A stretch of 14,600 bases of DNA from Lutibacter sp. (GCF_021647475.1 NZ_JAKIUR010000061.1:1-14600), one strand, 5' to 3'; numbered from the stretch's first letter, positions 6,922-14,369 are shown. Translations and numbers: made by a program. Notes: generated from the sequence alone by a model not told the origin.

Positions 6922-7336
6922 GTATTAAAATATAATTATATGCCCGTAATTAATAATAATAAAGAACAATGTCATGCTGAACCTGCGAGCAGCAGGCAGG
7001 TTCAGGGTAACGGACGTTATGTAAGATTACGGATAATCAGTAAATCTAGAGATAGATTTTAAGAATTAAAATCCGTTGTGTATTATGATAAAATTTCGTC
7101 AATTCGAGTGAATTTTAGCCTTTTTAGGCTTAAAATTAGTATCGAGAATAGGTTTTTTAGTTAAAGACAGCCGTTCTTGATACAATTTTTTATCAAAAAT
7201 TACCTGAACTGGCGTAACAACCAAAGTTAAACCTAAAAATTTACTTTAAATAACTGAAAATCAAAATGTCATTGCGAAAATTATAAACGTAGTGCAGTAA
7301 TTTGAAGCAATCTTTTCATAAAAATGAAATTGCTTA
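6922..7336 (+). repeat. Composite intergenic repeat block B (shorter copy of block A)
   Basis: This block is non-coding. From TATGCCCGTAATTA (6940) onward it follows block A in order and orientation. It includes a collapsed GTCATGCTGAACCTGC..GCAGGTTCAG palindrome (6971-7015), TTACGGATAA, and the ~275 bp near-identical run 7064-7336. It breaks off inside the GTCATTGCGA palindrome after the inner arm. The rest of the gap to the ferredoxin gene (7337-7506) is AT-rich and shows nothing I can name, apart from a TACTTT/AAAGTA inverted repeat near 7438-7453. Confidence 0.7.
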
Positions 7337-7506
7337 CCTATTATGCTTTAAAAATTCTATTTATTTGTTCGTTTTAGAATATATATATTTTAATTAGCAG
7401 CTTTATCAAAATCACTAAAAACCAAAAAACTATTTGTACTTTAATTAAAAAGTAAATTTTTATCTTCAGATTGACAAATATCATAGTTTCTATAACGTTT
7501 TCGTAG

Positions 7507-7514
7507 TATCTTTG
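7507..7514 (+). promoter_or_regulatory. Candidate -7 element for the 2-oxoacid:ferredoxin oxidoreductase operon
   Basis: TATCTTTG fits the bacteroidetal -7 consensus TAnnTTTG exactly and lies 46 bp before the ferredoxin ATG. No clear -33 TTG sits at 17-23 bp upstream; the nearest is TTTC at 7487-7490, 16 bp away. The promoter is therefore only half supported. Confidence 0.45.
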
Positions 7515-7560
7515 AAGATAATTGAATTTCAATATAATAATAACTATTAAAATTATTAAA

Positions 7561-7791
7561 ATGGCAAAAGTAAAAGGAGCAATTGTGGTAGATACAGAAG
7601 TCTGTAAAGGCTGTGAAGTTTGTATTCCTGTATGTAACGATAATGTTATTCTTATGTCTAAAGAAGTTAACCGTAAAGGCTATCATTACGCCTATATGGA
7701 AAACCCTGAAGCTTGTACTGGTTGTACCAACTGTGCAATAGTTTGTCCTGATAGAGCAATATCAGTATATAGAGTTAAAGTTTCAACTTAA
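7561..7791 (+). CDS. 2-[4Fe-4S] ferredoxin subunit (delta) of 2-oxoacid:ferredoxin oxidoreductase
   Basis: The 76-residue protein carries two [4Fe-4S] motifs: Cys15-x2-Cys18-x2-Cys21-x3-Cys25 and Cys52-x2-Cys55-x2-Cys58-x3-Cys62-Pro. The first lacks the usual proline after its last cysteine (CN rather than CP), while the second has it. It is the electron-transfer subunit that carries electrons from the TPP/cluster core to free ferredoxin. The start is set at ATG 7561 (MAKVKGAIVVD). An upstream in-frame TTG at 7522 would add 13 AT-rich, Ile/Asn-biased residues not expected in the family. It is the first gene of the operon; alpha follows after 17 bp. Annotators name this subunit KorD or VorC-type depending on the assumed substrate. 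Confidence 0.9.
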   Translation: MAKVKGAIVVDTEVCKGCEVCIPVCNDNVILMSKEVNRKGYHYAYMENPEACTGCTNCAIVCPDRAISVYRVKVST

Positions 7792-7808
7792 TTAAAAACG
7801 TATTAAAC

Positions 7809-8936
7809 ATGTCAGAATTAAAATTAATGAAAGGTAACGAGGCACTAGCTGAAGCTGCTATTAGAGCGGGTGTTGATGCTTATTTTGGTTACCCAATTAC
7901 ACCACAAACAGAATTAATTGAATATTTAATGAATGAACAAACCGAAAAACGTACAGGAATGGTTTGTTTACAAGCAGAAAGTGAAATAGCAGCCATTAAC
8001 ATGGTTTATGGAGCTGCAAGTACTGGAAAAAAAGTATTCACTTCATCTTCAAGCCCAGGAATTTCATTAAAACAAGAAGGAATTTCATACTTAGCAGGTG
8101 CTGAATTACCAGCAGTTATAGTTAACGTTGTTCGTGGTGGACCAGGCTTAGGAACCATCCAACCCTCACAAGCAGATTATTTTCAGTCAGTAAAGGGTGG
8201 TGGTCACGGTGATTACAAATTATATGTACTTGCACCATCATCCGTTCAAGAAATGTCAGATTTTGTAGAAGATGCATTTGACATCGCATTTAAATATAGA
8301 GCTCCTGTTCTTATTTTATCCGATGGTTTAATTGGTCAAATGATGGAAAAAGTAAAACTAAAACCACAAAAAAAACGAAGAACCGATGAAGAAGTTATTA
8401 AAGAATGTGGAAGTTGGGCTACAACTGGTAAAACAAAAAATAGAGAACGAAATATTATAACTTCACTTGATTTACAATCAGAAAAAATGGAAGCCAGAGT
8501 TCATAGGTTGATGAAAAAATATGAACAAATGGAAAAAGAAGATCTCCGTTTTGAAAAAATTCAATGTGATGATGCAGAATATTTAATTGTTGCTTATGGT
8601 TCAAGTGCTAGAATATCACAAAAAGCAGTTGAAATGGCAAGAGCCAAAGGAATAAAAGTTGGTTTATTGCGCCCAATAACCTTATTCCCTTTCCCTAAAA
8701 AACAATTATTTAAATTAGCAGACCAAGTAAAAGGAATGCTAAGTGTAGAATTAAATGCGGGTCAAATGGTAGAAGATGTTAGACTCTCCGTTGAGTTTAA
8801 AGTACCTGTTGAACATTTTGGTAGAACTGGAGGAATTATTCATACTCCTGAAGAAATTTTAGAAGCTTTAGAACAAAAAATTATAAATAATGGAACTATT
8901 AGACATCATAAAACCAGAGAATCAAGTATTTTGTAA
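7809..8936 (+). CDS. vorB: 2-oxoacid:ferredoxin oxidoreductase, alpha subunit (VorB/KorA family)
   Basis: This is the alpha subunit of the CoA-acylating 2-oxoacid:ferredoxin oxidoreductase: 2-oxoacid + CoA + 2 oxidised ferredoxin gives acyl-CoA + CO2 + reduced ferredoxin. At 375 residues it has the usual length. The pyrimidine-binding domain is visible at about 1-180, with GYPITPQTE (27-35), an acidic QAESEIAA (55-62), SSSSPGISLKQEGI (79-92) and RGGPGLGT (109-116). After a basic linker (KPQKKRRTDEE) comes domain II, with YLIVAYGSSARI, LLRPITLFPFP and VELNAGQMVEDVR. The likely substrates are 2-oxoglutarate or branched-chain 2-oxoacids. The sequence alone does not decide, and bacteroidetal members are annotated either VorB or KorA. 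Its last 47 bp overlap the beta gene. Confidence 0.9.
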   Translation: MSELKLMKGNEALAEAAIRAGVDAYFGYPITPQTELIEYLMNEQTEKRTGMVCLQAESEIAAINMVYGAASTGKKVFTSSSSPGISLKQEGISYLAGAELPAVIVNVVRGGPGLGTIQPSQADYFQSVKGGGHGDYKLYVLAPSSVQEMSDFVEDAFDIAFKYRAPVLILSDGLIGQMMEKVKLKPQKKRRTDEEVIKECGSWATTGKTKNRERNIITSLDLQSEKMEARVHRLMKKYEQMEKEDLRFEKIQCDDAEYLIVAYGSSARISQKAVEMARAKGIKVGLLRPITLFPFPKKQLFKLADQVKGMLSVELNAGQMVEDVRLSVEFKVPVEHFGRTGGIIHTPEEILEALEQKIINNGTIRHHKTRESSIL

Positions 8937-9663
8937 AACAAAACTAATGACCGACACACCCTTGTCTTATTGCCCTGGTTGTGGTCATGGAACTGCCCAT
9001 AATATAACCATGGAAGTTATTGATGAAATGGGAATTCAAGAAGATACTATTGGTGTTGCCCCTGTAGGTTGTTCTGTGTTAGCCTATGATTTTATGAATA
9101 TTGATATGACTCAAGCAGCTCATGGTAGAGCTCCTGCAGTTGCAACGGCTATTGCTAGAACTTGGCCTAAAAAATATGTATTTACCTATCAAGGTGATGG
9201 AGATTTAGCGGCCATTGGAACTGCTGAAACTATTCATGCTTGTAACAGAGGTGAAAATATTGTTATCATTTTTATAAATAATGGTATTTATGGTATGACT
9301 GGTGGTCAAATGGCACCTACTACTTTAGAAGGAATGAAATCATCAACTTCACCCTTTGGTAGAGATATAAAAACTATGGGGTCTCCTTTAAAAATGACAG
9401 AATTAGTAGCTCAATTACCTGGCACTTACTTTGTTACCAGACAAGCAGTTCATACACATAAACATGTAAGAAAAGCAAAAAAAGCCATAAGACAAGCTTT
9501 TGAAAATTTAAAACTAAACAAAGGTATTTCTTTTGTTGAAATTGTATCAAACTGTAATTCAGGTTGGAAAATGACACCAAATGACGCCAATGAATGGATG
9601 GTAGATAATATGTTTCCATATTATCCACTAGGAGATATTAAAGTAAATGGTAAATTAAAATAA
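8890..9663 (+). CDS. 2-oxoacid:ferredoxin oxidoreductase, beta subunit (TPP-binding, KorB-type)
   Basis: This 257-residue subunit binds thiamine diphosphate and the core [4Fe-4S] cluster. The TPP motif is GDGD (102-105) through Asn130-Asn131, followed by GIYGMTGGQ. Likely cluster ligands are Cys28 and Cys31 (YCPGCGHG), Cys61 (PVGCSV) and Cys222 (SNCNSGW). The ATG at 8890 overlaps alpha by 47 bp. An ATG at 8947, 10 bp after the alpha stop, would give MTDTPLSYCPGC. I prefer 8890 because family members usually have a short N-terminal stretch (here IIKPENQVFCKTKLMTD) before the cysteine motif, and the overlap would couple translation. The gamma gene follows after 7 bp. Confidence 0.9.
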   Translation: MELLDIIKPENQVFCKTKLMTDTPLSYCPGCGHGTAHNITMEVIDEMGIQEDTIGVAPVGCSVLAYDFMNIDMTQAAHGRAPAVATAIARTWPKKYVFTYQGDGDLAAIGTAETIHACNRGENIVIIFINNGIYGMTGGQMAPTTLEGMKSSTSPFGRDIKTMGSPLKMTELVAQLPGTYFVTRQAVHTHKHVRKAKKAIRQAFENLKLNKGISFVEIVSNCNSGWKMTPNDANEWMVDNMFPYYPLGDIKVNGKLK

Positions 9664-9670
9664 TAGAATT

Positions 9671-10240
9671 ATGACAGAAGAAATAATTATTGCTGGATTT
9701 GGAGGACAAGGAGTGCTTTCTATGGGTAAAATTTTAGCCTATTCTGGTATAATGCAAGATGAAGAAGTAAGTTGGATGCCTTCTTACGGACCCGAAATGC
9801 GTGGTGGAACAGCAAATGTAACTGTTATTTTAAGTGATGAAAAAATAAGTTCACCTTATTTAAAAGTATTTGATACTGCCATTATTTTAAATCAGCAGTC
9901 TATGGACAAATTTGAAGAATCTGTTAAACCTGGGGGAGTTTTGGTATATGATCCAAATGGAATTACACATCATCCAACAAGAACTGATATTGAAATATTT
10001 CAAATTGAAGGTAATAAATTAGCTGTTAAAATGGGGAATAAGCAAATATTTAATATGGTGGTAATGGGTGCATTTTTAAAAATTAAACCTATAGTTAAAT
10101 TGGAAAATGTACTTGCTGGACTTAAAAAATCACTTCCAGAACGTTATCATCATTTAATTCCATTAAATAAAGAAGCATTAAAAATAGGAATGGATAATGT
10201 AACCCCATTTAAAGTTGCAAATCAAGTTGCACACAATTAA
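9671..10240 (+). CDS. 2-oxoacid:ferredoxin oxidoreductase, gamma subunit
   Basis: The 189-residue protein opens with MTEEIIIAGFGGQGV, the family's glycine loop (GFGGQGV, 9-15), followed by the second hallmark PSYGPEMRGGTA (37-48). This subunit (domain III of the single-chain enzymes) helps bind CoA and packs against alpha/beta. Its length is typical (~180-190). It is the last gene of the operon, which has ferredoxin-alpha-beta-gamma order; a strong hairpin follows 21 bp after the stop. It is sometimes annotated only as '2-oxoacid:acceptor oxidoreductase family protein' (KorC/PorG type). Confidence 0.9.
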   Translation: MTEEIIIAGFGGQGVLSMGKILAYSGIMQDEEVSWMPSYGPEMRGGTANVTVILSDEKISSPYLKVFDTAIILNQQSMDKFEESVKPGGVLVYDPNGITHHPTRTDIEIFQIEGNKLAVKMGNKQIFNMVVMGAFLKIKPIVKLENVLAGLKKSLPERYHHLIPLNKEALKIGMDNVTPFKVANQVAHN

Positions 10241-10261
10241 AATTTAATAGTTTTATTATTT

Positions 10262-10311
10262 AAAATCAGATATTTTGTATATTTTATAATTGCAAAATAA
10301 CTGATTTTTTT
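10262..10311 (+). terminator. Terminator of the oxidoreductase operon, abutting the next start codon
   Basis: The left arm AAAATCAGATATTTTG (10262-10277) pairs with CAAAATAACTGATTTT (10293-10308) with one mismatch in 16, across a 15-nt loop, followed by T's up to 10311. ATG of the next gene starts at 10312. The loop holds TATAATTG (10285-10292), one mismatch from TAnnTTTG, so the downstream gene may start transcription within the hairpin and have a very short leader. Confidence 0.75.
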
Positions 10312-11211
10312 ATGACAAACATTTTAATAACAGGCGGTACAGGTTTAATTGGACAACATTTATACCATATTTTAACTAAAAAAGGTTATAAAGTGTTGGT
10401 TTTAAGCAGAACAAAAAATGAAAATCCAACTTCATTTTATTGGAACATTGATAAAAATTATGTTGACAAGCAAGCTATAATTCAAGCTGATTATATAATT
10501 CATTTGGCAGGTGCAAATATTGCTAAAAAAAGATGGATAAAATCCAGAAAACAACTTTTAATTGATAGCCGTGTCAAAACAGCCAATTTATTGTTTGAAG
10601 CGGTTAAAAAATGGAATCCCTCTTTAAAAGGATTTATTTCTGCCTCTGGCATTGGTTATTATGGAGCAATTACAACTACTAAAAATTTTACAGAGGAAGA
10701 TAAGCCAGCAAACGATTTTATAAGTAAAATTTGTGTTGAATGGGAAAAGGCTTCAAATCAATTTAAGACATTAAATATTAGAACTGTAATTTTACGGACA
10801 GGAGTTGTTTTTGCCAAAAAAGAAAGTGCACTTCAAAAAATAGTTATGCCCATTAAATTCGGTTTTGGTTCAGCCATTGGAACTGGTAAGCAATTTATGC
10901 CTTGGATTCATATAAATGATTTAAGTAATATGTATTTACACTCAATTGAAAATAAAAATATAACTGGAATTTATAATGCAGTCGCTCCAGAATCTGTTAC
11001 AAATAAAGCATTATCTAAAACAATTGCTACCATTTTAAAGAAACCATTTTGGCTACCAAATATTCCATCTTTTCTATTCAAATTAGGCTTTGGTGAAATG
11101 GCTGTTATTTTATTGAAAGGAAGTAAAATTTCTTCTGAAAAAATAGAAAAAACCGGTTTTAAACACCAATTTAAAAAATTAGAAACAGCTCTTAATAATT
11201 TGATTAATTAA
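10312..11211 (+). CDS. TIGR01777-family oxidoreductase (YfcH-like epimerase of the extended SDR fold)
   Basis: The 299-residue protein is full length. The NAD(P)-binding Rossmann loop is GGTGLIG (8-14). HLAGANI (64-70) and SASGIGYYG (110-118) match the conserved motifs of this subgroup of extended short-chain dehydrogenases, as does MPWIHINDL near the middle. The C-terminal part (about 245-298, WLPNIPSFLFKLGFGEMAV then a helix with GSKISSEKIEKTGF) fits the DUF1731 tail that marks TIGR01777 proteins. Substrate and pathway are unknown for the family. It starts directly after the preceding terminator and ends in an 8-bp convergent overlap with the minus-strand gene. The amino-acid end ...NNLIN mirrors the end of that gene, because both stops lie in one palindrome. 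Confidence 0.9.
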   Translation: MTNILITGGTGLIGQHLYHILTKKGYKVLVLSRTKNENPTSFYWNIDKNYVDKQAIIQADYIIHLAGANIAKKRWIKSRKQLLIDSRVKTANLLFEAVKKWNPSLKGFISASGIGYYGAITTTKNFTEEDKPANDFISKICVEWEKASNQFKTLNIRTVILRTGVVFAKKESALQKIVMPIKFGFGSAIGTGKQFMPWIHINDLSNMYLHSIENKNITGIYNAVAPESVTNKALSKTIATILKKPFWLPNIPSFLFKLGFGEMAVILLKGSKISSEKIEKTGFKHQFKKLETALNNLIN

Positions 11212-11218
11212 TCAAATT
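11197..11218. repeat. 22-bp perfect palindrome at the convergent gene ends
   Basis: AATTTGATTAA (11197-11207) is followed directly by its exact reverse complement (11208-11218). Each strand reads the same codons AAT-TTG-ATT-AAT-TAA, so both genes end in Asn-Leu-Ile-Asn-stop. Its GC content is very low, so a stable terminator is unlikely. Confidence 0.85.
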
Positions 11219-12175
11219 CTCTATAATTTTATGTACAGGTAGTATTGCCTTGGTATGTTCAATGCTAGGTCCGGCAACCCAAACCGTCTTATAGGTAGCT
11301 TTTGTAGCAGCATTTTGTGTAGCTTTCATCCCTATTGAAAAACGAATCATTTTAACCCATTTTTTTAGTTTTTTATTTTTATTTAGAAGCTCTTCAATCC
11401 AAGTTTGTTTCGTGCCTATTTTTTGAACATACGGTGTATTTATAACCGTACAAGGTGTTCCTGAAATTTTTTCAGTAACCACAATATCTTTTGCATTATA
11501 ATCTATACAGGCTTGTTTATATTCTTTTGTAACATTAGCTTCTTCTGAAGCAATAAAAGGGCTTCCAACAGAAACTCCTACTGCACCATAACTTAACATT
11601 TTATCTAAATCGGTCTTACATCCCACTCCACCAGCTGAAATAATAGGAATTTTACAATTAGTAACCAATTGCTTTATTAAATTCTCAGGAGATAAATTAC
11701 CTCTATGTCCTCCTGCTTCATTATTCACCGCAATTATAGCATCTGCTCCTAAACTTTCCACTTTTTTAGCAAAATGTAAATCAGTAACATCACAAAAAAC
11801 TTTAATATTTTTTTGATGTGCCTTTTTTATAGTTTCTTCAGGACTTCCTAGCGATGTAATTATAAAATCAACACCTTCGCTACACAAAACTTCTAATTGT
11901 GCTTTATATTTTGGATTTGATTTATTTACAATCAAATTAAATCCGAAAGAACCACCCTGCCTGTCCGGCAGGCAGGCTTCAACTTTTGCCAATTTTAATT
12001 CTTGAATAGCAGTTTTTATGTCTTTTAGTGTTCTGTAATTTAAGGCTGGTATGCAACCTGCAATACCACTTTTCATAGCTTCAATAACCATTTTAGTATT
12101 TGATACTAAAAACATTGGAGCTTGAATAATTGGATATTTAATATTTAAAAGTGTTGTTAATTTTGTGGTAGCCAT
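11204..12175 (-). CDS. Nitronate monooxygenase-like FMN protein (2-nitropropane dioxygenase family) with an in-frame repeat insertion
   Basis: The protein is a TIM-barrel FMN enzyme of the nitronate monooxygenase family, which oxidises alkyl nitronates in characterised members; many relatives have other or unknown substrates. Visible motifs are YPIIQAPM (14-21), GFNLIVN (78-84), EAGGHRG (153-159) with the His of the active-site EAGGH motif, AGGVG (181-185) and GAVGVSVGSPF (197-207), the FMN phosphate-binding part. At 323 residues it is near the usual length. Residues 68-75 (CLPDRQGG) lie between AKVEA and SFGFNLIVN, where relatives have a short loop. They come from a GC-rich palindrome at 11956-11976 (see that entry). 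The frame is intact and the loop is before a beta strand, so the enzyme may still fold. The ATG is 15 bp downstream of a good promoter. It overlaps the convergent gene by 8 bp. Confidence 0.85.
   Translation of the reverse strand: MATTKLTTLLNIKYPIIQAPMFLVSNTKMVIEAMKSGIAGCIPALNYRTLKDIKTAIQELKLAKVEACLPDRQGGSFGFNLIVNKSNPKYKAQLEVLCSEGVDFIITSLGSPEETIKKAHQKNIKVFCDVTDLHFAKKVESLGADAIIAVNNEAGGHRGNLSPENLIKQLVTNCKIPIISAGGVGCKTDLDKMLSYGAVGVSVGSPFIASEEANVTKEYKQACIDYNAKDIVVTEKISGTPCTVINTPYVQKIGTKQTWIEELLNKNKKLKKWVKMIRFSIGMKATQNAATKATYKTVWVAGPSIEHTKAILPVHKIIENLIN
11956..11976. repeat. GC-rich palindromic repeat inserted in a coding sequence
   Basis: CCTGCCTG (11956-11963), TCCGG, CAGGCAGG (11969-11976) form a perfect 8-bp stem in a gene that is otherwise very AT-rich. 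Read on the minus strand it encodes Cys-Leu-Pro-Asp-Arg-Gln-Gly. Related GC-rich cores (CTGCTACTGGCAGG near 2180, AGCAGGCAGG near 6991) occur in the intergenic repeats of this window. Confidence 0.8.
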
Positions 12176-12190
12176 TGTGATTTATTTTTT

Positions 12191-12223
12191 CAAATATACC
12201 AATTATTATGCACGCATAACAAA
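12191..12223 (-). promoter_or_regulatory. Promoter of the nitronate monooxygenase gene with an operator-like palindrome
   Basis: On the minus strand, TTTG (12223-12220), a 21-bp spacer and TATATTTG (12198-12191) match the bacteroidetal -33 TTTG / -7 TAnnTTTG promoter with spacing inside the known 17-23 bp range. The spacer is occupied by TTATGC-GT-GCATAA, a perfect 6+2+6 palindrome (12206-12219), well placed for a repressor to block RNA polymerase. Confidence 0.6.
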
Positions 12224-12237
12224 TTTGATAAATAAAA

Positions 12238-12376
12238 AAAAGAGGCTATCTAAAAAGTATTGAAAACCGTCATTCTGAACTAGTTTCAGAATCTCATCCT
12301 ACTGATTACCAATCATTATGAGAACCTGAAACAAGTTCAGGTTGACGAAAAGTTTACTTTTTAGACAGCCTCTTTT
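12238..12376 (-). terminator. dnaK terminator interrupted by a nested palindromic repeat
   Basis: Arms of 22 bp at 12238-12259 and 12355-12376 (the latter with TACTTTTTAGACAGCC) pair with a single mismatch. On the minus strand the stem is followed by a T run (the A run 12234-12240 on plus). It lies 24 bp past the dnaK stop. Between the arms, instead of a short loop, is a ~95-bp stretch holding the palindrome 12269-12346. Confidence 0.75.
12269..12346. repeat. GTCATTCTGAAC-type palindromic repeat inside the terminator loop
   Basis: The left arm (12269-12289, GTCATTCTGAACTAG...) pairs with the right arm (12326-12346, ...ACAAGTTCAGGTTGAC) at 18 of 21 positions. It is the same family as 2099-2205, but complete and without the extra GC-rich insert. 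Confidence 0.7.
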
Positions 12377-12399
12377 ATAATTTTAAAGATTAGCTTGCT

Positions 12400-14316
12400 T
12401 TAATCTTCTTTTACTTCTTCAAAATCAACATCCTCTACATTATCTCCTTCATTTTTAGGTTCTGCATTGCCTGCATCTCCAGTTGGTGCTCCTTGTGCTT
12501 GTTGACCATCTTCTTGTTCTGCTTTGTACATTTCTTCACTTGCAGCTTTCCAAGCTTCATTTATTTTTTCCATTGCAGCATCAATTTGAGCAAGGTCTTT
12601 AGATTCATGAGCTTTTTTCAATTCTACCAAAGCATTTTCAATTGGTGTTTTTTTATCAGCAGATAATTTCTCGCCAAATTCTTTTAATTGTTTTTCTGTT
12701 TGAAAAATCATAGCATCTGCACCATTTATTTTTTCTGCAGTTTCTTTTGCTTTTTTATCAGCTTCGGCATTAGCATCCGCATCAGCTTTCATTTTTTTGA
12801 TTTCATCTTCAGTTAAACCAGAAGAAGCTTCAATTCTAATGTCTTGAGTTTTTCCTGTTGCCTTATCACTTGCAGAAACATGAATAATACCGTTTGCATC
12901 TATATCAAAAGTTACTTCAATTTGAGGCACTCCCCTTTGTGATGGTGGAATTCCATCTAAATGAAAACGTCCAATTGTTTTATTATCTGCAGCCATTGCA
13001 CGTTCACCTTGTAATACGTGAATTTCAACGGATGGTTGATTATCTGCAGCTGTTGAAAATACTTGTGATTTTTTAGTTGGAATGGTTGTATTGGCTTCAA
13101 TTAATTTAGTCATTACATTACCCATAGTTTCAATTCCTAATGAAAGTGGTGTAACATCTAATAACAATACATCTTTAACATCTCCTGTTAAAACACCTCC
13201 TTGAATTGCAGCACCAACGGCAACAACTTCATCAGGATTTACACCTTTTGAAGGTGCTTTTCCAAAGAATTTTTTTACAGCGACTTGCACTGCAGGAATA
13301 CGTGTTGAACCACCTACTAAAATAATATCATCAATATCAGATATTGTTAACCCTGCATCTTTTAAAGCTTTTTTACAAGGTTCAATTGTTCTTTTAACTA
13401 AATCGTCAATTAAAGTTTCAAATTTTGCTTTTGTTAAAGTTCTAACTAGGTGTTTTGGACCACTAGCTGTTGCAGTAACATAAGGTAGGTTAATTTCGGT
13501 AGTAGCGGAAGAAGATAACTCTATCTTTGCTTTTTCAGCAGCTTCTTTTAAACGTTGTAAAGCCATAGGATCTTTTCTTAAATCTATGCTTTCTTCTTTA
13601 TTAAACTCTTCAGCCAACCAATCAATAATTTTTTGATCTACATCATCACCACCAAGGTGAGTATCACCATCAGTTGATAATACTTCAAAAACACCATCTC
13701 CTAATTCTAATATAGATACGTCATGAGTACCTCCACCAAAATCAAATACTACAATTTTTTCGTCATTACTTTTTTTATCTAAACCATACGCTAAAGCTGC
13801 GGCTGTTGGTTCATTAATAATTCTACTTACTTTTAATCCTGCTATTTCTCCAGCTTCTTTTGTTGCTTGACGTTGAGAATCATTAAAGTAAGCTGGAACA
13901 GTTATTACCGCTTCACTTACTTCAGTTCCTAAATAATCTTCAGCAGTTTTCTTCATTTTTTGAAGAATCATTGCTGATATTTCTTGAGGTGTATATAATC
14001 TTCCGTCAATATCTACACGAGGTGTGTTATTATCTCCTTTAACAACTTTATAAGGTACTCTTTCAGCTTCCATTTTGCATTCAGAATATTTATTACCCAT
14101 AAATCTTTTAATTGAAGAAATGGTTTTAAGTGGGTTAGTTACAGCTTGACGTTTTGCTGGATCACCGACTTTACGTTCGCCTCCTTCAATAAATGCAACT
14201 ATTGATGGAGTTGTTCTTTTACCTTCTGCATTAGGAATTACTACTGGATCGTTACCTTCCATTACAGCAACACAAGAGTTGGTAGTTCCTAAATCTATTC
14301 CTATAATTTTACTCAT
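12400..14316 (-). CDS. dnaK: Molecular chaperone DnaK (Hsp70)
   Basis: DnaK binds exposed hydrophobic peptides and releases them in an ATP cycle driven by DnaJ and GrpE. The 638 residues are full length for the family. The nucleotide-binding domain shows IGIDLGTTNS (5-14), VFDFGGGTHDVS (190-201) and ILVGGSTRIPAVQ (332-344). The interdomain linker is VLLLDVTPLSLG (383-394), followed by the substrate-binding beta domain and helical lid. The tail is rich in Gln, Gly, Asn and Glu and ends DVDFEEVKED, close to the bacterial EEVKDD-type end. Phe is replaced by His198 in the GGGT[F]D motif; from memory this is common in flavobacterial DnaK and not a defect. No grpE or dnaJ is adjacent, which is usual in this phylum. 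The upstream region has a sigma-54-like element rather than a TAnnTTTG box. Confidence 0.98.
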   Translation of the reverse strand: MSKIIGIDLGTTNSCVAVMEGNDPVVIPNAEGKRTTPSIVAFIEGGERKVGDPAKRQAVTNPLKTISSIKRFMGNKYSECKMEAERVPYKVVKGDNNTPRVDIDGRLYTPQEISAMILQKMKKTAEDYLGTEVSEAVITVPAYFNDSQRQATKEAGEIAGLKVSRIINEPTAAALAYGLDKKSNDEKIVVFDFGGGTHDVSILELGDGVFEVLSTDGDTHLGGDDVDQKIIDWLAEEFNKEESIDLRKDPMALQRLKEAAEKAKIELSSSATTEINLPYVTATASGPKHLVRTLTKAKFETLIDDLVKRTIEPCKKALKDAGLTISDIDDIILVGGSTRIPAVQVAVKKFFGKAPSKGVNPDEVVAVGAAIQGGVLTGDVKDVLLLDVTPLSLGIETMGNVMTKLIEANTTIPTKKSQVFSTAADNQPSVEIHVLQGERAMAADNKTIGRFHLDGIPPSQRGVPQIEVTFDIDANGIIHVSASDKATGKTQDIRIEASSGLTEDEIKKMKADADANAEADKKAKETAEKINGADAMIFQTEKQLKEFGEKLSADKKTPIENALVELKKAHESKDLAQIDAAMEKINEAWKAASEEMYKAEQEDGQQAQGAPTGDAGNAEPKNEGDNVEDVDFEEVKED

Positions 14317-14369
14317 AATGTATATTTTAATTTTTGTTTCTAATTTTTTTTATTTACAGTTACAGTTAA

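Noticed and set aside
7337..7506. Small RNA or riboswitch before the ferredoxin gene
   Set aside because: The sequence is AT-rich with only short, weak inverted repeats and no motif of a known riboswitch class.
8890..8936. Possible frameshift between the alpha and beta subunits, because they overlap by 47 bp
   Set aside because: Both proteins have complete, family-typical ends, so this is an ordinary coupled overlap of separate subunits.
12894..13076. A plus-strand open frame inside dnaK
   Set aside because: It lies wholly within the conserved substrate-binding part of dnaK on the other strand; it is a shadow frame.
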